A stretch of DNA of 5,726 nt from Paracoccaceae bacterium (GCA_013214715.1 JABSSB010000016.1:10664-16389), one strand, 5' to 3'. Shown: positions 1 to 5,509, counted from the first letter of the stretch. Program-made: numbers and translations. The notes: generated by a model from the sequence alone, not told the origin.

Positions 1-1
1 G

Positions 2-43
2 ATCGACGAGGCGCGCGCGCTGATGGCGCAATATACCAACTGA
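2..43 (+). CDS. dctP: 3' end of probable TRAP substrate-binding protein (partial)
   Basis: Only the last 13 codons are inside the window (reading IDEARALMAQYTN, then TGA at 41-43). The fragment is too short to identify by itself. The call rests on position: it is directly upstream of and co-directional with dctQ and dctM, and in TRAP operons the periplasmic solute-binding subunit very often sits there. A short, charged, helical C-terminus is usual for DctP proteins. If correct, the protein would bind the substrate in the periplasm and deliver it to DctQM. It could instead be any unrelated upstream gene. Confidence 0.5.
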   Translation: MDEARALMAQYTN

Positions 44-64
44 TCCGGGATTGACCTTGATCCG

Positions 65-95
65 CCCGCAGCGCAGGGATGCGCTGCGGGTTTTT
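65..95 (+). terminator. Strong intrinsic terminator between dctP and dctQ
   Basis: A perfect 10-bp stem (CCCGCAGCGC at 65-74 with GCGCTGCGGG at 81-90) encloses a 6-base loop and is followed at once by five Ts (91-95). This is a textbook Rho-independent terminator. It lies 21 bases after the upstream stop codon and 23 bases before the dctQ ATG, so it sits inside the presumed operon. The likely role is partial termination, giving more binding protein than membrane subunits. The alternative is full termination with a separate promoter for dctQM, but there is almost no room for one. Confidence 0.9.
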
Positions 96-118
96 ATTTG
101 GGGAGCTTCAGGCAAGGC

Positions 119-718
119 ATGACAGGCATCGGGCGCATCGTGGACAGGCTGGCCACGACCATGGCCTTGATCGGCGGCACGGTGCTCAGCGCGCTGATCC
201 TGCTGACCTGCGCCTCGATCATCGGGCGGCTGTTGAACGGGGCGCTGCATGGCTCGGTGCTGCAAAGCGTTGCGCCCGGTTTTGCCGAACGGATGCTGGA
301 TTGGGGCATTGGCCCGATCACCGGCGATTTCGAACTGGTCGAAGCCGGGATCGCCTTTGCCATCTTTGCCTTCCTGCCGCTCTGTCAGATCCGGGCGGGC
401 CATGCGACCGTCGATGTTTTCACCGCCAATCTGCCGGGCGGCATCCAACGCTGGCTGCGCGCCGTGGTGGAAGTCGTGTTCGCTCTTGTTTTGATCCTGA
501 TCTGCTGGCGTCTGGGCGATGGGACGTTGTCGAAACTGCAATATGGCGAGACAACATTCCTCCTGCAAATGCCAATCTGGTGGGCCTATGCGGCGTCTTT
601 CGTGGCCTCAATCGTCGCGGTGATCGCGGGCATCTACATGGCCGTGATCCGCGTGACAGAGGCCGTGACCGGCCAGATTATTCAACCCGCCGGAACCGAG
701 GCGGAGCAGCCGCAATGA
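119..718 (+). CDS. dctQ: TRAP transporter small permease subunit (DctQ family)
   Basis: This 199-residue integral membrane protein is the small subunit of a TRAP transporter; in known systems it forms a complex with DctM and helps dock the loaded binding protein. Four hydrophobic segments are visible at about residues 15-38, 72-91, 113-131 and 153-178. The family hallmark FELVE...FLPLCQIRAGHATVDVF spans residues 71-101, ending in the typical TVDVF. The loop between segments 1 and 2 (about residues 40-69) is roughly 25-30 residues longer than in short DctQ proteins. The ATG at 119 gives the expected short charged N-terminus. GGGGAG at 100-105 is rather far upstream (13 bases), so the start is not firmly fixed; a TTG at 98 and a GTG at 140 are in frame. 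The stop overlaps the dctM start (ATGA), pointing to translational coupling. Confidence 0.9.
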   Translation: MTGIGRIVDRLATTMALIGGTVLSALILLTCASIIGRLLNGALHGSVLQSVAPGFAERMLDWGIGPITGDFELVEAGIAFAIFAFLPLCQIRAGHATVDVFTANLPGGIQRWLRAVVEVVFALVLILICWRLGDGTLSKLQYGETTFLLQMPIWWAYAASFVASIVAVIAGIYMAVIRVTEAVTGQIIQPAGTEAEQPQ

Positions 719-2211
719 GCAATCTCGAGATCGGGATCCTGTCCTTTCCGGCGCTGATGGTGCTGATCTTTCTGCGCGTGCCGATCGGGCTGGCGATGTT
801 TCTGGCTGGGCTGGTCGGGCTGACACTGGTGACAGGCGACACCAATATGGCGTTTTCGCGCTTGAAGAACGAAACCTATTCGACCTTTTCCAGCTATTCG
901 CTGTCCATCGTGCCGATGTTCTTGCTGATGGGGCATTTCGCGACGCTGGGCGGCATGTCGCAGGCGCTGTTCAAAGCGGCTGAAAGCTTTCTGGGCCATC
1001 GCAAGGGCGGAGTGGCGATGGCCTCGGTCGGGGCCTGCGCGGGGTTCGGGGCGATCTGCGGATCGTCGCTGGCCACGGCCGCCACGATGGGGCGTGTCGC
1101 TTTGCCAGAGCTGCGCCGCTACGGCTATGCCGGTGGGTTTTCCACTGCGACGCTGGCGGCGGGCGGCACGCTGGGCATTTTGATCCCGCCCTCTGTGGTG
1201 CTGGTCGTCTATGCGATCCTGACCGAGCAAAACATTGCCAAGCTCTTCCTTGCGGCCTTTGTACCCGGCATTCTGGCAGCCCTTGGGTATATGCTGGCGA
1301 TCCGGCTATATGTGTATCTCTATCCCGATCGCGCAGGCACCAGGCCCCGGCAGCCCTGGGGGGAGCGGGTGGTTGCCCTGATCCGCGTCTGGCCGGTGCT
1401 GATGGTTTTTGCTCTGGTGGTGGGCGGCATCTATATGGGCTGGTTCACGCCCACCGAAGGCGCCGCCGTGGGCGCGGCGGGCACGGCGTTGATCGCCTGG
1501 ATCAATGGCGGGCTGACGCGGGTGACGCTGATCGAAAGTTTTACCGTAACGGCCAAATCTTCGGCCATGATCTTTTTCATCGTGCTGGGGGCGGGGTTCT
1601 ATAACGGGTTTCTGGCTCTGACGCAGGTGCCGCAGGAACTGTCGAATTTCGTGCTCTCGCAGGGCTGGTCGCCTTGGATGGTGCTGGCGATGATCCTGGT
1701 GTTTTACCTGCTGCTGGGCTGCCTGATGGACAGCCTGTCGATGATCCTGCTGACGGTGCCGATCTTCTTCCCGGTGATCACGGCGATGGATTTCGGGCTG
1801 GTCTCTCTGCTCGATATGCAGGGCGCCGCCGTGACCGAGGCTTTGCGCGCGGGCATCCCCGATACTGTGGCGCCCGCGATGCTGGCCTCGATCCAAGAGG
1901 CCGTGGCCAATGGCGTCGAACTCACGCGCGAGCAGATGCGCGCCATTGATATCCGCGTGACGCAAAGCATGGCCAACCGGCTGGAGGCCGAATATCTGGC
2001 GATCTGGTTCGGGATTCTGGTGCTGATCGTGGTCGAGGTCGGGCTGATCACCCCGCCCGTGGGCATGAACCTGTTCATCATCAACGCGATGGATCGTCAG
2101 ACAAAGATGGTCGATACCTACAAGGCGGTGATGTTCTTTGTCGGGTCCGACATTCTGCGCGTGATCCTGCTGGTGGCGTTCCCGTCGATCACGTTGTTTT
2201 TTTTGTACTAG
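715..2211 (+). CDS. dctM: TRAP transporter large permease subunit (DctM family), with insertion
   Basis: This 498-residue protein is the transport subunit that moves substrate across the inner membrane, driven by an ion gradient. Family motifs occur in both inverted repeats: GAICGSSLATAATMG (112-126) then GTLGILIPPS (151-160) in the first half, and GCLMDSLSMILLTVP (335-349) then GLITPPVGMNLF (443-454) in the second. Many hydrophobic helices span the length. DctM proteins are commonly about 425-440 residues. The surplus is a soluble stretch at about residues 362-427, placed where most members have only a few residues between the PVITAMDFG and IWFGILV segments. GGAG at 703-706 lies 8 bases before the ATG, and the start overlaps the dctQ stop by 4 bases. 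A T8 run (2197-2204) lies near the 3' end, but the frame holds through a normal-looking C-terminus. The substrate cannot be read from the sequence. Confidence 0.95.
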   Translation: MSNLEIGILSFPALMVLIFLRVPIGLAMFLAGLVGLTLVTGDTNMAFSRLKNETYSTFSSYSLSIVPMFLLMGHFATLGGMSQALFKAAESFLGHRKGGVAMASVGACAGFGAICGSSLATAATMGRVALPELRRYGYAGGFSTATLAAGGTLGILIPPSVVLVVYAILTEQNIAKLFLAAFVPGILAALGYMLAIRLYVYLYPDRAGTRPRQPWGERVVALIRVWPVLMVFALVVGGIYMGWFTPTEGAAVGAAGTALIAWINGGLTRVTLIESFTVTAKSSAMIFFIVLGAGFYNGFLALTQVPQELSNFVLSQGWSPWMVLAMILVFYLLLGCLMDSLSMILLTVPIFFPVITAMDFGLVSLLDMQGAAVTEALRAGIPDTVAPAMLASIQEAVANGVELTREQMRAIDIRVTQSMANRLEAEYLAIWFGILVLIVVEVGLITPPVGMNLFIINAMDRQTKMVDTYKAVMFFVGSDILRVILLVAFPSITLFFLY

Positions 2212-2713
2212 GATTTCGACCCAAGGCCGAAATCCTGGCCCCCGACCGCGTCACTGCGCGTTGGGTCAGCCCGTCATCCAGCATCAGCCGACAGGTGTTG
2301 GCAGGGGTTTCAAACAGCGCCTCAAGGCAATTCGGACCAATCATGTGGCGTGTCATGCGGTCGCCAAGGGCGATCAGATGATGTCTGTCTGGATCCTCGG
2401 GGCTCTCTGGCACCCCGTATCGGGCGAGATACTCCGGCGCGGCGCAGAGCACCCGATGATCTTCGGCCAGCTTGCGCGCTTTCAGGCTGCTATCTGAGCG
2501 CGTCGAATTGCGCAGCGCGAGATCGAAATTGCCTTCGATGAGATCAAAGCTTTTGTCCGACAGGCGCAGACCCAGCGTGACGCCCGGATGCAGCGACAGA
2601 AGATCCGGCAGCAAAGGCGTCATGTAAAGCTGCGCAAAACTGGCGGGCGCGGTAAAGCGCAAGACGCCCGTCGCCAGCGCCCGCCCAAAGCCCAAAGCGG
2701 CGCGCCCGGCCTG
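2189..2713 (-). pseudogene. LysR-family regulator remnant (effector-binding domain only)
   Basis: The frame between an in-frame TAA (2714-2716) and the TGA (2189-2191) reads as the central part of a LysR-type regulator. It begins in the linker (QAGRAALGFGRALATG), continues with VLRFTAPASF, the FDLIEGNFDLALRN segment, DSSLKARKLAEDHRVLCAAP, EYLARYGVP, and then LMLDDGLTQRAV. Intact family members have about 300 residues with a DNA-binding helix-turn-helix in the first 60. Here that domain, about 85-90 residues, is absent, and I found no trace of it in any frame of the 100 bases upstream. The last 50 or so residues are also missing: similarity stops at the stem-loop near 2236, after which the frame runs on into the antisense of dctM. 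A TTG at 2695 could start a 168-residue product, but it could not bind DNA. I read it as a decayed gene flanked by deletions. Confidence 0.8.
2208..2238. terminator. Stem-loop overlapping the dctM stop codon
   Basis: AGGATTTCG (2210-2218) pairs perfectly with CGAAATCCT (2228-2236) around a 9-base loop. The stem can extend by a T-G wobble and a C-G pair out to 2208/2238. No T-tract follows on either strand; the T8 run lies upstream of the hairpin on the plus strand. It may protect the 3' end of the dctQM message or act as a weak convergent terminator. It also marks where recognisable LysR sequence ends on the opposite strand. Confidence 0.5.
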
Positions 2714-2791
2714 TTAAAGTGCCCGCATCTCGCGGACAAACGGGCGGTAGTTATCGTGATTGAAGTGAAATGTTGCGGGTGGCGCGCTATC

Positions 2792-2821
2792 TAGGGCAGC
2801 GGCGGGGACAACCCCGCCCTA
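2792..2821. repeat. GC-rich nested palindrome at the 3' end of ycaQ
   Basis: GGCGGGG (2801-2807) pairs perfectly with CCCCGCC (2812-2818) around a 4-base loop. An outer pair, TAGGGC (2792-2797) and GCCCTA (2816-2821), offers a competing fold. The outer arm contains the ycaQ TAG stop. No T-tract follows in the ycaQ direction, so this is not a classical intrinsic terminator. It could be a 3'-end stabilising hairpin or one copy of a dispersed REP-like element, which would need the rest of the genome to decide. Confidence 0.45.
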
Positions 2822-4042
2822 CGCGCGCTGCCAGCCATCTGCCCATGTCACGCGTGACACGCCTGCCAAACGCAGGAGGCGGTCTAGTTCGGCTTCAAGC
2901 CGGGCCTGTCGTCCTGCGCCCCATTTCACGCCTGGCTCGGGCCAGAGGGCTGTGACATGCAGCCTGTCCGCTTGCCGGTCGGCCTTCATGTCGATGCGTC
3001 CGACGATCCGGTCCCCTTCGAGCAGCGGAAACACGTAATAGCCATATTGCCGTTTGGCTTCGGGCACGAAAATCTCGATGCGGTAGTGAAAACCAAAGAG
3101 CCGCTGCGCCCGGTTGCGGTCGCGCAGCATTGGGTCAAAAGGCGACAGAACCCGCATCCGCCCCGGCGGATCGGGCAGGGCGGCCGCTGCATCCAGGGTG
3201 CCGGGGCGCATCACCACTTTACGGGCAGCGCCGCCTGCGCACAGCAATGTCACGGTCTCCAGACGTCCTGCGTCCAGCTCGGCACTTAACCAGGCTTTTG
3301 CCTCCGCCGCTGTGACGGTGTCCCAAAAGGCCGCGATCTCTCCGCTGGCGGCAAAGCCCAGCCGGTCAAGGGCCGCGTTGCATTTCCAATCAATGGTCTC
3401 CTCCGGCGCTGGGCCATTGCCCAGAGCGGCGAGATCGATCACCCGTTCGGTCAGGTCATATTTCTTCTGAAACCCGTCCCGGCCCACAACAGTCAGCGCA
3501 CCAGTTCGCCAAAGATATTCCAGCGCTGTTTTGGAGGGATGCCAGTCCCACCACCCGCCAGAGCCGCGCTTTTCACCCTCGCCCACATCAGAAGATCCGG
3601 CAGGCCCGTGATCGCGGATATGCTGCAAGACGGGCGCAAACTGTGCCTCGAACCCGTCGCGGCGCCAGTCTTTCCAGCGCCGGGCCAGATGCGCGCGATC
3701 GCGGGCAAAGCGCAGTTTCCAATGCGGGTAGAACCGCATCGGGATCATCGCCGCATCATGGGTCCAGTGCTCGAATAGCGCCCGGTCGCGTTCGTAAAGA
3801 TGTTTCAGCGCCTTGGGGCGATAGGCCGGGCGGCGGGCAAACAGGATCAGGTCATGCGCCCGCGCGACCGTGTTGATGCTGTCCAGCTGCACAAAACCCA
3901 GATCTTCGATCACACCCAGCAGGTCAGCACCCTTGCCCGGACCGGCGGGCTGCGCCAGCAACCCGTGACGGTCCATAAACAGACGGCGTGCCGTGGCGTT
4001 TTCGAGAAGACCCGGCTCAGCGACGGCGGAGCGTGTCGCCAT
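2819..4042 (-). CDS. ycaQ: Winged-helix DNA glycosylase, YcaQ/AlkX type (crosslink repair)
   Basis: This 407-residue cytoplasmic protein belongs to the HTH_42 (YcaQ/AlkZ) family. Characterised members are DNA glycosylases that remove bulky N7-alkylated bases, and E. coli YcaQ unhooks interstrand crosslinks. In order the sequence shows TARRLFMDRHGLL (17-29), the catalytic QLD triplet (52-54) within FVQLDSINTVARAHD, FEHWTHDAAMIP (90-101), WWDWHPSK (164-171), a KKYDLTERV segment, LSPFDPMLRDR (299-309) and QYGYYVFPLLEGDRIVGRID (332-351). The Q-x-D form matches YcaQ, while AlkZ-type enzymes have Q-x-Q. Length is normal and the protein appears complete. The ATG at 4042 lies inside the lacI-type gene, overlapping its end by 26 bases in another frame. 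No clear Shine-Dalgarno precedes it, which suggests translational coupling. The next in-frame ATG (residue 23) would cut into the conserved N-terminus. The lesion spectrum is inferred from the family. Confidence 0.9.
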   Translation of the reverse strand: MATRSAVAEPGLLENATARRLFMDRHGLLAQPAGPGKGADLLGVIEDLGFVQLDSINTVARAHDLILFARRPAYRPKALKHLYERDRALFEHWTHDAAMIPMRFYPHWKLRFARDRAHLARRWKDWRRDGFEAQFAPVLQHIRDHGPAGSSDVGEGEKRGSGGWWDWHPSKTALEYLWRTGALTVVGRDGFQKKYDLTERVIDLAALGNGPAPEETIDWKCNAALDRLGFAASGEIAAFWDTVTAAEAKAWLSAELDAGRLETVTLLCAGGAARKVVMRPGTLDAAAALPDPPGRMRVLSPFDPMLRDRNRAQRLFGFHYRIEIFVPEAKRQYGYYVFPLLEGDRIVGRIDMKADRQADRLHVTALWPEPGVKWGAGRQARLEAELDRLLRLAGVSRVTWADGWQRA

Positions 4043-5036
4043 AGGTGATCTTGGGCATCAGGGTGACGTGGTCTTCGGTCTCTTCCCTGGCCTGACGCCC
4101 GGCGATGATGCGCGCAGCCATCTGGCCGATCTCGCGCCGGCAGGCATCCATCGTGGCCAGTTGTGTCGACAAGCCCTGCAACAGCTCAACCCCGTTAAAG
4201 GCCGCCAGCCCGACCTGCCCCGGTACGTCGATGCCATTGTCGAGCAGGTAAAGCAGTCCGCCTGCCCCGATCATGTCATTGGAGTAATAAAGGAAATCCA
4301 ACTCGGGCGAGCGTTCCAGCATCCGTTGGGTCATCTCACGTCCTTTGGCCAGTGCCGAGCCGCCGGAATAGAAATCGCGGTCTTCGATCTCGATCCCGTT
4401 CTTGGCAAGCACCTCGGTGAAGCCTTCGAACCGTTTGCGCGCGCGGTGGTCAAGCGGCATTTTCGTGCCCATGAAACCGATGCGCTGATAGCCCTGCTTC
4501 AGGATTGCGCGCGCCATTTCGGCACCGGCACGGCGATGCGAGATGCCGACCATCGCATCGATCGGCTTGCCATCGGTATCCATGATCTCGACCACTGGAA
4601 TGCCCGAGGATTCCAGCATCGCCTTGGCGGCATCCGAATGCTCAAGCCCCGCGATGATCACGCCTGACGGACGCCAGGACAGCATCTCATACAGGACCCG
4701 CTCTTCTTTCTCGGGCAAGTAATCGGTCACCCCGACCACGGGTTGAAGCTCGGTATCTTCCAGAACCTCATTGATGCCGGTCATCACTTCGGGAAAGACC
4801 ATGTTGGACAGCGACGGGATGATCACCGCCACCAGGTTCACCTGGTTCGAGGCCAGCGCTCCGGCGATCTTGTTGGGCACATATCCAAGCTCTCGCGCGG
4901 CGGCGAGAACCCTTTCCCGTGTGGCGTCAGAGACATCGCCGCGGTTGCGCAGCACGCGGCTGACGGTCATTTCGGACACACCCGACGCTTCAGAGACATC
5001 GCGCAGGGTCAGGGGGCGTCGGTTGTCATGGGGCAA
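4017..5036 (-). CDS. LacI-family transcriptional repressor, GntR/IdnR (gluconate)-like
   Basis: This 339-residue regulator has an N-terminal LacI helix-turn-helix (about residues 9-31: LTLRDVSEASGVSEMTVSRVL, then RN), the hinge helix NKIAGALAS (55-63), and a periplasmic-binding-protein-like sensor domain to the end. Several stretches resemble E. coli GntR/IdnR: TVSR-LRN, VIIPSLSN-VF, EMLSW-SGVI, and GIPVVEIMD in the sensor domain. A sugar acid such as gluconate is therefore the likely class of effector; this is inference. It starts at TTG 5036-5034, supported by GGAG exactly 7 bases upstream; no ATG fits the frame near the family's usual N-terminus. A GntR-like operator 28 bases upstream suggests autoregulation. 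It overlaps ycaQ by 26 bases and converges, across ycaQ and the LysR remnant, on the TRAP genes, which may be among its targets. Confidence 0.92.
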   Translation of the reverse strand: MPHDNRRPLTLRDVSEASGVSEMTVSRVLRNRGDVSDATRERVLAAARELGYVPNKIAGALASNQVNLVAVIIPSLSNMVFPEVMTGINEVLEDTELQPVVGVTDYLPEKEERVLYEMLSWRPSGVIIAGLEHSDAAKAMLESSGIPVVEIMDTDGKPIDAMVGISHRRAGAEMARAILKQGYQRIGFMGTKMPLDHRARKRFEGFTEVLAKNGIEIEDRDFYSGGSALAKGREMTQRMLERSPELDFLYYSNDMIGAGGLLYLLDNGIDVPGQVGLAAFNGVELLQGLSTQLATMDACRREIGQMAARIIAGRQAREETEDHVTLMPKITYGDTLRRR

Positions 5037-5043
5037 GGCGGAT

Positions 5044-5047
5044 CTCC
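5044..5047 (-). promoter_or_regulatory. Ribosome binding site deciding the TTG start of the LacI-type gene
   Basis: On the minus strand GGAG occupies 5047-5044, followed by a 7-base spacer (ATCCGCC) and then TTG at 5036. The spacing is ideal. Because TTG is a rare start codon, this site is the main evidence for placing translation initiation here. Confidence 0.75.
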
Positions 5048-5064
5048 GGCGAATAGTCTGCGCT

Positions 5065-5080
5065 ACGTTACCGCGAACAT
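5065..5080 (-). promoter_or_regulatory. GntR-like operator upstream of the LacI-type gene
   Basis: Read on the minus strand the site is ATGTTC-GCGG-TAACGT. The site known for E. coli GntR/IdnR is ATGTTA-N4-TAACAT, so 10 of 12 defined positions match, with the central CG step typical of LacI-family operators. It lies 28 bases before the TTG start of a gene whose product is itself GntR-like, and it overlaps the best -10 candidate. Autorepression is the natural reading, inferred rather than shown. Confidence 0.6.
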
Positions 5081-5094
5081 CGGGGTCGGATCAA
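5065..5094 (-). promoter_or_regulatory. Candidate promoter of the LacI-type gene (weak match)
   Basis: On the minus strand TTGATC (5094-5089) could serve as the -35 element, with an 18-base spacer to TAACGT (5070-5065) as a poor -10. This would place the transcript start near 5058 with a leader of about 22 bases, and the operator would cover the -10. The -10 match is weak, so the assignment is tentative. Confidence 0.3.
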
Positions 5095-5191
5095 TGCGCC
5101 TAATCGGTCGCCAAACAAGAAGATGCGCGGGCGTCGTGCGGGAACCACAGTGCGGAATGTGATCCAAGCGACCCGTCATGCGAGCTTGGGT

Positions 5192-5206
5192 GTAAGAAAA
5201 TGTAAG
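5192..5206 (+). promoter_or_regulatory. GTAAG-N5-GTAAG tandem repeat
   Basis: GTAAG occurs at 5192-5196 and 5202-5206, a period of exactly 10 bases or one helical turn; including the preceding T, six bases repeat. Tandem half-sites with this period are typical of OmpR-family response regulators, for example the CpxR box GTAAA-N5-GTAAA. It lies about 155 bases upstream of the LacI-type gene. A repeat this short could arise by chance, so the function is only a suggestion. Confidence 0.25.
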
Positions 5207-5396
5207 GCATACGCGTTTAACCGTCGGCGCCGCAGGTTCTCAGGCATCCCCGTGCTTTGATTGCTGTGCCTATTCATGAGGAACGGGTGTGCTATTTCCA
5301 AGCGCGGGGCCCACCCCGTGACGTCTGAGACTTAATTGTCATGCTTGGCGAGAATATCCGTCGCCAGTTATCCGCTTATCAACGGGGAAGGGCGAC

Positions 5397-5486
5397 ATGA
5401 TCCGCGTTACGGTGGTTGATGGTGTGAGGTTTAAAGTCGGTGATAACGGCATAATGTTGTTCCTTGGAAACTGCTTGACGATCTAG
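5397..5486 (+). CDS. Possible 29-residue small ORF (doubtful)
   Basis: ATG at 5397 follows GAAGGG (5387-5392) by 4 bases, a plausible ribosome binding site. The frame runs 29 codons (MIRVTVVDGVRF..., ending NCLTI) to TAG at 5484-5486. A terminator-like hairpin begins at the stop codon. The peptide is mildly hydrophobic toward its end (IMLFLG) and I do not recognise it. It could be a real small protein, the remaining start of a larger gene cut by deletion, or a chance ORF in non-coding DNA. No convincing promoter was seen upstream; TTGTCA at 5336-5341 is a good -35 but lacks a spaced -10. Confidence 0.25.
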   Translation: MIRVTVVDGVRFKVGDNGIMLFLGNCLTI

Positions 5487-5509
5487 CCAGACCAGCTCTG
5501 GCTTGTTTT
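5485..5509 (+). terminator. Terminator-like hairpin after the small ORF
   Basis: AGCCAGA (5485-5491) pairs perfectly with TCTGGCT (5497-5503) around a 5-base loop and is followed by TGTTTT (5504-5509). The 7-bp stem and interrupted T-tract make a weak to moderate intrinsic terminator reading rightward. It begins at the stop codon of the 29-codon ORF. Confidence 0.4.

Noticed and set aside
79..714. Upstream extension giving a 710-residue reading of the dctM frame
   Set aside because: This part is the out-of-frame reading of dctQ, rich in Arg, Gly and His. DctM has a clear ATG at 715 with a ribosome binding site and ATGA overlap.
682..1230. Long minus-strand ORF opposite dctM
   Set aside because: Low-complexity Gln/Arg/His-rich translation typical of antisense of a GC-rich membrane protein gene.
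1306..1965. 219-residue minus-strand ORF opposite dctM
   Set aside because: Same His/Gln/Arg-rich antisense shadow; no recognisable domain.
3993..4667. 224-residue plus-strand ORF opposite the LacI-type gene
   Set aside because: Antisense shadow of a well-supported regulator; no family features of its own.
4743..5162. 139-residue plus-strand ORF over the regulator start
   Set aside because: Covers the antisense of the helix-turn-helix and the operator; translation shows no known motif and no ribosome binding site.
5230..5250. GGTTCTCAGGC-like string that recalls a tRNA T-arm
   Set aside because: No GGTTCRAATCC consensus, no acceptor or anticodon stem around it.
5440..5460. TAAC and ATGTT half-sites as a second GntR-like operator
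   Set aside because: The half-sites face the wrong way and the spacing is not 4, so they do not form the palindrome.
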